A DNA stretch of 64,000 nt from Caldicoprobacter oshimai DSM 21659 (GCA_000526435.1 JAGB01000001.1:620001-684000), one strand, 5' to 3'. Shown: positions 43,548 to 54,034, counted from the first letter of the stretch. Numbers and translations: made by a program. The notes: generated by a model from the sequence alone, not told the origin.

Positions 43548-43987
43548 CACCTTGCTTTTATGTCAAAATATATCTCCAAGAGCGTTCCCTCTCCCACTTT
43601 AGATTGTATATTCAAACGATCAGCGCAGCGCTTGATGTTGGGCAGCCCCATTCCTGCACCAAATCCTAGCTCCCTTGCTATTTCAGGAGCTGTGGAGTAC
43701 CCTTCCTGCATAGCTAAATCTATATCTGGAATGCCAGGGCCTTTATCTTCGGCTGTTACGACAATGGATTGAGGAGTCACCTTCAGCTTCAGCTCCCCGC
43801 CAACGGAGTGTATCACCAGGTTCATCTCGGCCTCATAGGCTGCTATGCTAACCCGCCGCACCAGGGTGGAATCAATCCCCAGCTGCTTTAATATTTTTTT
43901 TATTTGGCTGGAAGCCTCTCCTGCTGAAGCAAAATCCCCGGCTTTAACATGGAACACCTGTTCAATGGAATAATAACCGCCCGTCAT
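43547..43987 (-). CDS. RsbT/RsbW-like HATPase next to the sensor-like hydrogenase
   Basis: The 146-residue GHKL protein has N box AAYEAEMNLVIHS (about 48-60), G1 box AEDKGPGIPD (about 78-87) and G2 region GFGAGMGLPNIKRCAD (about 107-122). This matches stand-alone kinases of the RsbT/RsbW kind. The stop overlaps the start of the hydrogenase gene and the gene abuts the first DRTGG gene, so all are translated together. It may change state on a signal from the Fe-S protein. That is inference. Confidence 0.86.
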   Translation of the reverse strand: MTGGYYSIEQVFHVKAGDFASAGEASSQIKKILKQLGIDSTLVRRVSIAAYEAEMNLVIHSVGGELKLKVTPQSIVVTAEDKGPGIPDIDLAMQEGYSTAPEIARELGFGAGMGLPNIKRCADRLNIQSKVGEGTLLEIYFDIKAR

Positions 43988-44341
43988 CTATGACTCCCTC
44001 GTACAGCCCGGTAATCCCGCACTATATAGCCTTCCACACGCCTCATACATGGTGTATTCGGTGGCAAGCACGGCAATACCCATTTTTTTAGCCATATCGA
44101 CGATCTCCTGTGCGGGTGTTCTCCCTCCAACAAACACTATGGCAGTAACATCTAGGATTTCAGCCATCTTAATGACATGGGCATTGGTAAGGCTGGTGAG
44201 CAACACCGTTTGCTTCTTTACATAGGATAATATATCGCTCATAAGGTCTGATGCACAGGCCGAAAACACCTCTCTGTCCAGCAAATCCTCGCCCGTCAGA
44301 AGTTTCGCGTTCAACAAATCGCGTATCTCTTCTATTTTCAA
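43988..44341 (-). CDS. DRTGG domain protein (first copy)
   Basis: The 117-residue stand-alone DRTGG domain reads KIEEIRDLLNAKLLTGED, DREVFSACASDLMSDILSY and VFVGGRTPAQEIVDMAKKMG. It starts at TTG 44341 with GGGGGA upstream and lies one base from the HATPase gene. It shares the DREV-x-S-x-x-x-x-DL core with the copy at 41859-42209. It heads the hydrogenase-linked signalling gene set. Confidence 0.85.
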   Translation of the reverse strand: MKIEEIRDLLNAKLLTGEDLLDREVFSACASDLMSDILSYVKKQTVLLTSLTNAHVIKMAEILDVTAIVFVGGRTPAQEIVDMAKKMGIAVLATEYTMYEACGRLYSAGLPGCTRES

Positions 44342-44355
44342 TTATTAGTTCCCCC

Positions 44356-45261
44356 TTATTCACTGGTTATTTTATCCATGTACTGCTTGTACTTATAAAC
44401 CATATCAATATAAGTATACTTTATTTTTGATGAAGTTGCTACCCTGTCCACAACATTTTCAGCAAATATTCCGTTTAGGCTTTCGATGCTGTTTTGATAC
44501 AACTCCTGAAGTCCTGCCAATATATGGTTGCTCTCCTGTGTGGCTGAATACGCTTTGAGCTGCTCAAGAGTAGAGTTAAACGCGCCAACCATGGCTTCAA
44601 TATCCTTCCTGGCATCCTCTACCGATATAGCCGAAGTATCAAGATTTTTCACTATCCCTTCCAAGGCCTTGGTTTTGTCAATCCACAGCGAAAAGGCTGA
44701 TTTGACGCTGTTTACCTTATCTGCCGAAGCGGTTATTTCCATGTTAACGCCGGGTGCCGAAATGGAATATATCTGGCTTTCTATTCCTTCCTTTTCCAGC
44801 TGCTGCTTTATCTTTTGAGCATCAGCCTCGGAAGCATAACCCATGGCCAAAAGGCGAAAATACTTGTCGTTTAAAATGTACCCTGCCCCTCCTTTTGCCT
44901 GAAGCTCCTTTGCAGCCACCTCGGCATTTTCTTTATTGGTAAAGGCACCCAGCTGTATAGCATACAGATTAAAAGGAGCTATATCGAGCTGTTCGGTCAC
45001 CTTTTGGCTTGAGCCTTCATTTGGGGTTTTATCGGTTTTATTAGGGACGGTAAGCTGGGTATTGGGAGCCTGAACAGAAGCGTCGTCTTCACCCTGGTTA
45101 GTGCTGGTAAAGCTGCCCAGAAAGGATGTGACGATTCGGCTTATGAAATTGCCAGCCGCGCTGGCAGAACCTATATATACAGCCAAAAACAGTAAAAGCC
45201 CTAAAAGGATCATCGAAGTATAACGCCGCCTGTTTCTCCTCTTTAACCGTGAGTAACGCAT
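44356..45261 (-). CDS. SPOR-domain membrane protein
   Basis: The 301-residue protein has a basic N-terminus (RLKRRNRRRY), a membrane anchor (about 16-37), a Thr/Asn-rich linker and a SPOR domain (FNLYAIQLGAFTNKENAEVAAKEL, about 97-170). SPOR domains bind denuded peptidoglycan at septa. A C-terminal helical domain of about 115 residues follows. AAGGAGG precedes ATG. It lies upstream of the DRTGG gene by 14 bases and could share its transcript, though a functional link is unclear. Confidence 0.88.
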   Translation of the reverse strand: MRYSRLKRRNRRRYTSMILLGLLLFLAVYIGSASAAGNFISRIVTSFLGSFTSTNQGEDDASVQAPNTQLTVPNKTDKTPNEGSSQKVTEQLDIAPFNLYAIQLGAFTNKENAEVAAKELQAKGGAGYILNDKYFRLLAMGYASEADAQKIKQQLEKEGIESQIYSISAPGVNMEITASADKVNSVKSAFSLWIDKTKALEGIVKNLDTSAISVEDARKDIEAMVGAFNSTLEQLKAYSATQESNHILAGLQELYQNSIESLNGIFAENVVDRVATSSKIKYTYIDMVYKYKQYMDKITSE

Positions 45262-45388
45262 AAAGATTCCTCCTTTGATTTACATTGCTATTTGAAGGAA
45301 AACTTCATACTTATATCTATGGCAGGTCCACTTAATTTATGATAAAATGATATTCAGGACGTGGTATTCTATTTAATGGAGGTTACCG

Positions 45389-46144
45389 ATGAAATACCAT
45401 ATCGATACCATTCCTGTATGGGATGCCTACCACCAGGGAGGAGAGTGTCCCCTGTGCAACCTGGAAGATAGGCTGGAGAAAAGCTATGTAGATTCGTTTC
45501 TGGGGGCTTCGGTTATGGAGCCCGACACCAGGATAGAGGTTAATAAAACCGGATTTTGTTCGCACCATTTTAAATTGCTGTATGCCGCTCAAAATCGATT
45601 AGGCCTGGCCCTCATGACACATACCCATCTTAAGGAGTTTATGGAGAAGTTCGAACACCACTGCAATGCACTTTTAAGAGCCACTAAGAACAAAGGCTCT
45701 TCTGTCATAAACAATATAATTAGAAGAAAAAAAGAGGTGGACCAATTTATAGCGGAATTTGAAGGATGGCTTACCATGCAGCATGGTCAGTGTATCATAT
45801 GTAACCGGATGTCAAACGCTATGAACCGGTACGCCTACACCATTCTTTATCTGTGGGATACAGATAAGGAATTCAAAAAGGCCCTTGAATCCTCAAAGGG
45901 GTTCTGCCTCAAACACCTGGCCCTGACAACAAAAATAGCCAGAGAAACCCTGCCTGCACCCAAGCAAACTCTCTGGCTTGCCGATGTAATCCCGCTACAG
46001 ATTAAATCCTTTCACAATCTGGAACAGGAGCTATATCAGTTCATCAATAAATTTGACTATCGCAACCAGGACAAACCTCTGGGAAGCGCAAAGGATTCGC
46101 TTCCTCGTACCATACAGAAGCTCACGGGAAAATTTATGGATTGA
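45389..46144 (+). CDS. DUF6062 family cysteine-rich protein
   Basis: The 251-residue soluble protein has paired Cys/His sites: GGECPLCNLED (about 17-27), GFCSHHFKLL (about 55-64), QCIICNRM (about 131-138) and GFCLKHLAL (about 171-179). This twice-repeated CxxC ... CxxH plan is characteristic of DUF6062 and suggests metal or Fe-S binding. ATGGAGG lies upstream of the start. It is a single gene on the plus strand between oppositely oriented neighbours. No function is known. Confidence 0.82.
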   Translation: MKYHIDTIPVWDAYHQGGECPLCNLEDRLEKSYVDSFLGASVMEPDTRIEVNKTGFCSHHFKLLYAAQNRLGLALMTHTHLKEFMEKFEHHCNALLRATKNKGSSVINNIIRRKKEVDQFIAEFEGWLTMQHGQCIICNRMSNAMNRYAYTILYLWDTDKEFKKALESSKGFCLKHLALTTKIARETLPAPKQTLWLADVIPLQIKSFHNLEQELYQFINKFDYRNQDKPLGSAKDSLPRTIQKLTGKFMD

Positions 46145-46171
46145 AACATTTACGGTCAGCAAGGGAACCAG

Positions 46172-46621
46172 TCACTCCTCGTACTTCTCGAGGCTGACCC
46201 CAACCGCCGTCAGTATGTGCACCGCTAGCTCATCAGGATAAGGGTATTTGTATACGACTCTTTTGATACCGCTGTTGATGATGAGCTTGGCGCATATAAC
46301 GCAGGGTTGATGGGTACAGTACATTGTGGCGCCGTCAATCGATATTCCCATCTTTGCTGCTTGAGCAATAGCGTTTTGCTCGGCATGAACCGCATAGCAG
46401 TACTCATGATGGGTCCCGGAAGGGATGTTTGCCTTCCTTCTCAAGCACTCTCCTCTTTCCATGCAGCTCGTATAGCCGGCCGGAGCACCGTTGTAACCGG
46501 TCGTCAGTATGCGCTTGTTTTTCACTATTACAGCCCCGATCTTCCTGTTGGGCTGATAGCAGCTAGACCAGTTGGCAATCACCTCAGCCAGCTCCATAAA
46601 CCTCTTATCCCATTTATCCAC
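46172..46621 (-). CDS. comEB: dCMP deaminase family protein (ComEB-like)
   Basis: The 149-residue zinc enzyme deaminates dCMP to dUMP for dTTP synthesis. It has the motif HAEQNAIAQAA (zinc His and catalytic Glu, about 77-87) and TMYCTHQPCVICAKLII (two zinc Cys, about 98-114). The allosteric/substrate loop IGAVIVKNKRILTTGYNGAP is at about 27-46. GTG 46621, with GAGGAGGGG just upstream, gives the family start VDKWDKRFMELA. The longer frame upstream is not coding. It ends convergently with the DUF6062 gene. Confidence 0.92.
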   Translation of the reverse strand: MDKWDKRFMELAEVIANWSSCYQPNRKIGAVIVKNKRILTTGYNGAPAGYTSCMERGECLRRKANIPSGTHHEYCYAVHAEQNAIAQAAKMGISIDGATMYCTHQPCVICAKLIINSGIKRVVYKYPYPDELAVHILTAVGVSLEKYEE

Positions 46622-46892
46622 AAGACCCCTCCTCAAACAATTCTTAGAATATATTCTATATACAATCTTTAAGCACTGCAACTTTTTTAGAGGCGGTGTT
46701 CTTTCACTTCTTGTCAAATTTTGTAGACAAACAGGGAATTCAGCAAAATATCCTTGGAAATCAGTAATCTGTAATTCCAATGTTGAACTTTGAATTTTTT
46801 ATCTATTTTTAGATACAACGAGCAAATAGATGATTTACTCTTATAATTCTTAAAATTAACACTATTTAACCAAAATTCGTTTACAACAGTAT

Positions 46893-46921
46893 TTGCCATC
46901 CTTCTGGTTTTTATATAAACT
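46893..46921 (+). promoter_or_regulatory. Promoter of groESL
   Basis: TTGCCA (46893-46898), a 17-base spacer and TAAACT (46916-46921), or TATAAA at 46914, lie just ahead of the CIRCE operator. The rest of the gap 46622-46892 shows no gene. Confidence 0.6.
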
Positions 46922-46932
46922 ATTTACTGTGA

Positions 46933-46959
46933 TTAGCACTCACCGATGATGAGTGCTAA
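46933..46959 (+). promoter_or_regulatory. CIRCE operator (HrcA site)
   Basis: A perfect TTAGCACTC-N9-GAGTGCTAA element lies downstream of the promoter and 53 bases ahead of groES. HrcA binds it to repress chaperonin genes until heat shock. Confidence 0.97.
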
Positions 46960-47011
46960 TAGATATTGAAAAGTATATAACCAATCCAACACAAGAAGGA
47001 GGGTAATAGTT

Positions 47012-47296
47012 ATGAAACTAAGACCATTGGGCGATCGAGTTGTCATCAAAGCGTTGGAAACTGAAGAAACCACAAAGGGCGGCATTGTATTACCCAGTTC
47101 AGCAAAAGAAAAACCGCAAATGGCAGAAGTTATCGCTGTAGGACCTGGTGGCATGGTCGACGGCAAAGAGGTTAAAATGGAAGTAAAAGTTGGCGATAAA
47201 GTCATTTATTCCAAGTATGCCGGCACTGAAGTCAAACTCGATAACGAAGAATATATTATCGTTCGCCAGAGCGATATTCTTGCAGTAGTTGAATAA
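47012..47296 (+). CDS. groES: Co-chaperonin GroES
   Basis: The 94-residue protein caps the GroEL ring. It has the start [16 protein letters not shown], the mobile loop [18 protein letters not shown] (about 17-34) and the C-terminal strand [29 protein letters not shown] lies before ATG. It is controlled by CIRCE and followed by groEL after 26 bases. Confidence 0.98.
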   Translation: MKLRPLGDRVVIKALETEETTKGGIVLPSSAKEKPQMAEVIAVGPGGMVDGKEVKMEVKVGDKVIYSKYAGTEVKLDNEEYIIVRQSDILAVVE

Positions 47297-47316
47297 ACAA
47301 TAAAAGGAGGAGGTAA

Positions 47317-48939
<1,623 letters not shown>

Positions 48940-48950
48940 TTGGGAAGAGA

Positions 48951-48987
48951 AAAGCGGTTGCCTGATAAAGGCGACCGCTTTTTGTTT
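48951..48987 (+). terminator. Terminator of groESL
   Basis: AAAGCGGTTGCC / GGCGACCGCTTT with a seven-base loop, followed by TTTGTTTTT. It borders the stop of the oppositely oriented DivIVA-like gene. Confidence 0.9.
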
Positions 48988-49494
48988 TTATGATACGCTA
49001 AGCAAGCCAGAACCCTCCTCCTGTCTTCCTTCCTCACAATCTCCCTCTGTGAAAAGCTCCTCGCTCAATTCCTTAGATTTAAGATAATTAATCTCCGAAT
49101 AGAAGTTCTCCATGAGAGTACACACCATGTGTTCAAATTCCAATAGCTGACGACGTATCTCTTTGCATCTTGCTTTCCACTTGTTCTTTTCCATTTCCAG
49201 CTGATACATCTCCGCCGCAATCTTTTGACGGCCTTCTTCTATAATAGCCTGAGCCTTTTGCTCAGCTCGGACTAATGCTTTTGAAATATAAGCCTCTCTC
49301 TCAGAAAATTCTGCTAGCTTTTTTTCCAATTCTTTGATCTGCGACTTTATCCTATTGTTCTCCTCCACAAGCTCCAGCATACGTTCCTTTTTCTTGGAAA
49401 GCTCTTCCTCATAATCCCTACGCATATCAGAGAGATATTGTTCAACTTCGCGCCTGTTATATCCCAGTATTGCAATGCTAAACATCTTTTTCAT
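48988..49494 (-). CDS. DivIVA-like coiled-coil protein
   Basis: The 168-residue protein begins MKKMFSIAILGYNRREVEQYLSDMRRDYEEEL, a divergent DivIVA membrane-targeting domain with the GY-x-x-x-EVE-x-Y core. A continuous coiled coil follows (about 25-130), then an acidic Gly/Ser-rich tail. It is a second DivIVA-type protein besides 4317-4799 and may mark poles or septa. GGGGGG precedes ATG. It converges on the groESL terminator. Confidence 0.78.
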   Translation of the reverse strand: MKKMFSIAILGYNRREVEQYLSDMRRDYEEELSKKKERMLELVEENNRIKSQIKELEKKLAEFSEREAYISKALVRAEQKAQAIIEEGRQKIAAEMYQLEMEKNKWKARCKEIRRQLLEFEHMVCTLMENFYSEINYLKSKELSEELFTEGDCEEGRQEEGSGLLSVS

Positions 49495-49654
49495 TTGCTC
49501 TAACCCCCCTTATAGATAATATACAACAGTTGTCCTGTAAATTTTGTAAATTCGTGGGGTCGAATGACATCTTTTTGTTTTGCTTTTTATCAGATATCCT
49601 GGCTTTTTAAAAGTCGCTTATATCATAAGCCCGACAACAAAAGTTATCCTAAAC

Positions 49655-49680
49655 AAAAAAGCAGACCCTTCAAGGTCTGC
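49655..49680 (-). terminator. Terminator upstream of the DivIVA-like gene
   Basis: The minus strand folds GCAGACC / GGTCTGC around TTGAAG, followed by six T and TTGTTT. It would end transcripts coming from the small gene at 49851. Confidence 0.8.
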
Positions 49681-49777
49681 CATCACCTTTAAACTTTCTT
49701 CGCTTAAAGTGGCACAATTCTATCCGCTATCTCCTGCAGCGCTACGCCAAAACACTACTATCCTAGCTATTTTGCGG

Positions 49778-49812
49778 TGTGAACTACCAACCACCTATAG
49801 AGGCGGTTGCTT
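49778..49812 (+). mobile_element. IS200/IS605-type right-end-like remnant (second copy)
   Basis: TGTGAACTACCAACC followed by hairpin ACCACCT / AGGCGGT and GCTT repeats the plan of 19419-19456. No transposase or TnpB remains. The surrounding 49681-49850 is otherwise unassigned. Confidence 0.35.
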
Positions 49813-49850
49813 AGTGAGAAGTCTGGTAGCATAAACAACGTAAGTCCGTT

Positions 49851-50174
49851 TTAGCTTACAAATCTCAGCTTCACTTTGCTTATAAGAACGGTTATCACCG
49901 ATAAATAGTTATCCTGGAGCTCGCAGACATACAGCACTCCCCGGTTCTCCCTGATCTCCCTTCCACCGAATCTAGTCAAGGCAATCAGGCGACTCCTCTT
50001 TACGCCTTCTATAATGGCGCGCTGGGCATTTTTCTCGCTTACCCTCTTAAACCTTTCTTGATAGCGCTTTATAGCATGGTCGGTGACGTATATGTAGTTA
50101 CCTGCAAAACAGCTGGTTTTTACCAAAGTCCCACGCTTTTTGACCCTGCCATGTTTTACCCCCTTTCTCTTCAT
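49851..50174 (-). CDS. Small basic protein, DUF4258-like
   Basis: The 107-residue, strongly basic protein begins KRKGVKHGRVKKRG. It contains YVTDHAIKRYQERFKRVSEKNAQRAI, where the HA-x-x-R-x-x-x-R pattern recalls DUF4258 proteins, a RelE/BrnT-like fold. A beta-rich C-terminal part follows (GVLYVCELQDNYLSVITVLI). No partner antitoxin gene is beside it. GGAGTGA (rc of 50187-50193) is somewhat distant from the ATG. It could be a nucleic-acid-binding protein. The call is structural guesswork from pattern only. Confidence 0.6.
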   Translation of the reverse strand: MKRKGVKHGRVKKRGTLVKTSCFAGNYIYVTDHAIKRYQERFKRVSEKNAQRAIIEGVKRSRLIALTRFGGREIRENRGVLYVCELQDNYLSVITVLISKVKLRFVS

Positions 50175-50593
50175 GGTTCTTTGTTCACTCCTTTCTCAAT
50201 GTTAAATTTTTAAATCGTTTACATTTCACATAACACCCTTTTGAAAGAATACGCGCCCTACCCTTGCCCTTTGTTTCTGTGCAAAACATAAGGCATTTTT
50301 ATGTACAGCATGCTAACAGTTGATCATTCTGGGAATTTTATATATTGAGCATTTTCTTAAAAGAAAAGTTTATATCCTAAGGCTATCCGATATTTTAAAA
50401 TATATGGATACAACCTTACATGGTATTAATGTACTTAAATAATCATTGTCCATTACATTTTATTGTGATAATGACTACCTTTATTATATAGTATTCAAAA
50501 CTATTTTTCAACGATAGATACAAAATATTCCTAAATACTACATTCCCAACAATTAACTGGCATAACTTTTGTTGATTTTTAATATAAAAAAAA

Positions 50594-50619
50594 GGAGCCC
50601 TATTATTTTAAGGCTCCTT
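50594..50619 (-). terminator. Terminator overlapping the DUF1836 stop codon
   Basis: The minus strand folds GGAGCCTTA / TAGGGCTCC and runs into eight T. The stop codon of the DUF1836 gene is inside the hairpin. The gap 50175-50587 is AT-rich with no gene seen. Confidence 0.85.
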
Positions 50620-51228
50620 CTCTAATTCGCTGCCAAAGAATTCATTTATAATGTATTCAACTATCTTTTTACGCACATTGGCCTGCTCAATTAAAATCAA
50701 AACCAGAAGAAGCAAACGGATTTTTTCATCCTTCTCTCCTGACAATTTATCATCATCTAAATAATTTTTGATGGTCTCCATGCTATCCATGATACAGTCG
50801 GCATATGTATCCCTTTTTTTCAAAGCCAGATAGACGTTATAAAGATGCTCGATCTTCTCAATGTTTGCTTCGTCATTGGCCTCGCTCAACAGAGGCGAAA
50901 GCAATTTCTTAATATCCTTGATAGTGAGTATAGACTTCAAATTGTATATCAACGTAAGCAATATAATATGAGCACGGTTGTAACACTTACCATTTGGAGG
51001 CATCAACAGCCCTTCTTTAATGTAGTTCTGAATCATGGTTTTTGAAATGGTTCGCTTCTCCTCATCATCACCCAGGGCCTTGCCAAGCTTTTTCTCGAAA
51101 AACTCCTCCAGCTGAGAAATATAAAGGCGATATTCGGGTATCTCCTCGAGCTTTATATCATCGCGACTTTCAATCCCATCAATAAACCGCATTATTCGCT
51201 GTCTAACAGTCAACGTGGTGTCATCCAT
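50608..51228 (-). CDS. DUF1836 domain protein
   Basis: The 206-residue protein carries the DUF1836 signature, a MerR-like helix-turn-helix region (LEEFFEKKLGK ... ISKTMIQNYIKEGLLMPPNGKCYNRAHIILLTLIYNLKSIL, about 35-100). A helical C-terminal part follows. DUF1836 proteins are common in Bacillota and probably bind DNA. Their targets are unknown. The coding end is fused with a strong terminator. It is a single-gene unit. Confidence 0.85.
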   Translation of the reverse strand: MDDTTLTVRQRIMRFIDGIESRDDIKLEEIPEYRLYISQLEEFFEKKLGKALGDDEEKRTISKTMIQNYIKEGLLMPPNGKCYNRAHIILLTLIYNLKSILTIKDIKKLLSPLLSEANDEANIEKIEHLYNVYLALKKRDTYADCIMDSMETIKNYLDDDKLSGEKDEKIRLLLLVLILIEQANVRKKIVEYIINEFFGSELEKEP

Positions 51229-51429
51229 TTATTACACCTCTTGAAACATAGTTAAGACAACCCACCTGATAGCCCTATCATCGACTTTATTATACAGTAC
51301 CGCCTACCGTTTTTCAAGCAATTTAAGTGGCCCTGTGGGTTGCCACACGACATATGTACTATCTAATGTCAATAACAGCAAGGGGTCAAAGTCGATTTAT
51401 CCATCTCAACCAGCAATGTGAAAATAACA

Positions 51430-52304
51430 TCATTTTGTCAGTGAATTAATCCATGACTGAGTACCCTGGATAATTATAGGCTTTTTATTAGGGTCCAACC
51501 ACTTCAATATTTTCAACATATTTTCTTCTGATACTGCCGTACATCCAGAGGTGCCTTTGTTTGGCCCTTGCCATATATGCAAGAATATAGCACTTCCCTT
51601 GCCAGGTTCTATGTTGGTAACATTATAATTTATAACCACGGCATATTTATACGCAGGAATCCTTAGCTTTTCAAAAGAATTCCATCTTTCTTTTGGGTCT
51701 CCTTCATATGTCACCCATTTGTTATAATCAGGTGAATTTACATCGTCAATCCAATAATCATGATCCGTAGTTTGCCTATATGGCATTTTCACACCCATTG
51801 GTTTTTTCTCAGTCCCAAACGCCGTCCCAAATGAAAAAATTCCCGTAGGCGATTTACCATCACCTTCCCTTTGCTTATCAACACCGTTACGCCCTACCAC
51901 TGCAGGTATGTTGCTGAATACTTCTTCCCATTTGCCGTTAATCTTCTCATAAGCACAAAGGTTTGCCTTATAGCTGCTTGCAGATAATACGCTTACAATG
52001 ATTACCTGTTCAGAATCGCCTATAGCAGGTATCCTACTTACAATGACATCAGAACCATCCTTATTTTCCTGATTATTTTTCTGGTTATCATCTTGTTTAA
52101 CTTCCTGTTTAGCTTTTTGCTCATCTTTATAGGTATATTGCTGCATATCTTTTTGCGTATCTTCCTGTATTTCTTTCTGTGTATCTTCCTGAGGTATCGA
52201 AACTTGAGTCTCTTGTGGAGGCAATTTTTGCTGCTGATCTTGCTTCTGGTCTGATATCACTGTCCCTTCTTGGTGCACAGCCTTAACCTCTCCCCCCCCT
52301 CTCC
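51430..52304 (-). pseudogene. L,D-transpeptidase (YkuD) gene, 3' part severed by IS256
   Basis: The frame encodes a Gln/Glu/Asp/Lys-rich linker (with QEDTQKEIQEDTQKDMQ repeats) and then a full YkuD domain ending in the catalytic HIWQGPNKGTSGC (Cys nucleophile). L,D-transpeptidases cross-link peptidoglycan outside the membrane. No signal peptide is left. The open frame continues upstream to the IS256 left end near 52305. The missing N-terminus, a lipoprotein signal with similar acidic linker, is at 53598-54011 beyond the element. A G8 tract near the junction seems to leave the halves one base out of frame. Confidence 0.75.
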
Positions 52305-53604
52305 GGGTGTTAAAATAAAATTGTGTCTGGTGTATAATAAAATCACAAAGGAGGCTGGTAATTATGGATAAAAATACCTATTACCAAACAGTTAAAAATA
52401 TGGCGGTTGAAAAAGTATTAAATCAGTATTGCTCTGATTCGGATCCATCACGCCCTGCCCTGAAAAAACTGCTGGAAGATTTGCTCGACTGGTTTATGTT
52501 GTCTGAACGCCAAATCTATCTCTTGAAAAACGAAAACGACAAAGGTAATGGCTTTTATGATAGAAAACTTGGTACGCCTATGGGTAACCTGGAAATCTCT
52601 GTCCCAAGAACTCGCACTGGCGATTTCAGACCCCACATCCTCCCTGAACCGTATAAAAGGGTGGATGAATCCTATACAGACCTTCTTATGTCCCTTGTTA
52701 TCAACGGCTATTCAGAATCTTCCCTCTTAAATACCCTCAAAAGCCTCAACCTCCCTTACTCTGATGATGAACTCAACAAAATCAAAGATGACCTAAAAAG
52801 CGAGTTAGACCTTTTCAAACAACGGGAATTACCCGAATCGGTGTTTGCTTTATTAATCGATGCCTATCACTGTGAGATAAAAGACGGCTCAAAAGTGAGG
52901 AAAGCCGCATGCTACATAGTCCTTGGCATCGATATGGAAGGCAAGAAAGACATCTTTGGCCTTTACACTTTCTTCGGCAAGGAAAACAGAGCCGATTGGA
53001 ACAAGGTCTTTGAAGACTTGATAAACCGCGGTCTTAAACGAGTTTTAGTGGTTGTAAGCGATGATTTCCCAGGAATTATTGAGACGGTCAAAGCTGTATA
53101 TCCATATGCTGATCATCAGCTCTGTTTTGTACACCTTCAGAGAAATATCCGCAAATATATGACCAAAGCTGACGCCACAGAATTTAATAAAGAACTCGAT
53201 AAAATAAGGTTTGCTTCTTCTTTCGATGAAGCTATTCAAAAATTTTATGACCTTTGCAGTAAATTTAAGAGTAAATATAGCCGATACATGAACCTTCTTA
53301 TGGAGAAAGCAGAACATTATATGGTTTTTACCAAATACCCCGAATCCTTGAGAAAGCATATTTATACTACCAACAGTGTAGAGAGTATCAATAGCCTGAT
53401 TGAAAAAATTCGGATAAGGTCGGGTGGTTACTTCAACTCTGTTGAAGTATTGGCAATCAACATATATTTACAGAGGGAGAACTTAAGGCGAACAAAATGG
53501 AAAAAAGCGGTACCAATGATAAATGCTCACATTTATGAAATACAACAAATTTTCCAGTTACGTTACTTTAATCAGACACAAAATTCTTGACAACTCTCCT
53601 CTCC
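52298..53604 (+). mobile_element. Intact IS256-family insertion sequence
   Basis: The element of about 1.29 kb is bounded by imperfect inverted repeats: left about 52305-52329 (ending TTGTGTCTG) and right about 53573-53597 (CAGACACAA...). It is flanked on both sides by CCTCTCC (52298-52304 and 53598-53604), a possible target duplication, though the site is low complexity. It contains one full transposase gene. It lies inside the L,D-transpeptidase gene. Confidence 0.82.
52364..53590 (+). CDS. IS256-family (Mutator) transposase
   Basis: The 408-residue DDE transposase is full length. N-terminal helices are followed by the catalytic core: first Asp in ALLIDAYHCEIKDG (about 165-178), second Asp in VVSDDFPGI (about 229-237) with the HLQRN motif of the family shortly after, and the Glu in YTTNSVESINSLIEKIRIRSGG. 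AAAGGAGGCTGG precedes ATG. Its uninterrupted frame suggests a recent arrival, unlike the decayed copies near 11 and 30 kb. Confidence 0.95.
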   Translation: MDKNTYYQTVKNMAVEKVLNQYCSDSDPSRPALKKLLEDLLDWFMLSERQIYLLKNENDKGNGFYDRKLGTPMGNLEISVPRTRTGDFRPHILPEPYKRVDESYTDLLMSLVINGYSESSLLNTLKSLNLPYSDDELNKIKDDLKSELDLFKQRELPESVFALLIDAYHCEIKDGSKVRKAACYIVLGIDMEGKKDIFGLYTFFGKENRADWNKVFEDLINRGLKRVLVVVSDDFPGIIETVKAVYPYADHQLCFVHLQRNIRKYMTKADATEFNKELDKIRFASSFDEAIQKFYDLCSKFKSKYSRYMNLLMEKAEHYMVFTKYPESLRKHIYTTNSVESINSLIEKIRIRSGGYFNSVEVLAINIYLQRENLRRTKWKKAVPMINAHIYEIQQIFQLRYFNQTQNS

Positions 53605-54011
53605 TCTCTTTCCTGCTTTTGATGTCTCTCTCCGCTCATCTTTGTCCTCTTCTTTATGTCCTTCCCTCTCATTGAGATTTTTACTTTCGATGGAACCACC
53701 TTTATCATTATCAGAGCGAGCGGCATTGTTTTCCGTTTGAGAATCATCCTCATCTCCCAAAAAACTGACCTTCTCATTCTCGGAAACTTTGTCATCAGAA
53801 AGCTCTGTTTCTTCCTTAGCAACTTGATGTCGCCATTCAGCGTATGGTTCGTGCTCTTCTATCACAGCATTTGCTGGCTTATCACCGTCTTGATTCATTG
53901 GTTCTGATTCACTATCAACAAAGCCATCTGTCGTATGCATTTTGGTGCAACCTGATAAAAAAATAACGCAATTGCCAATATTAAACACTTAAATACAATT
54001 CTCTCTCGCAT
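53598..54011 (-). pseudogene. L,D-transpeptidase lipoprotein gene, 5' part (frameshifted)
   Basis: From ATG 54011 (AGGTGG upstream) the frame reads MRERIVFKCLILAIALFF, a signal peptide. A run of seven T at 53958-53964 then breaks the frame. One extra T would continue as LSGCTKMHTTDG, a perfect lipobox with Cys. The next 120 residues are acidic and lysine-rich, like the linker of the 3' part. The frame ends in the IS256 element. The gene is 24 bases behind the VWA gene and would have been last in that operon. It carries two independent lesions. Confidence 0.7.
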
Positions 54012-54034
54012 TTCCATCCACCTCACAATGAAAA

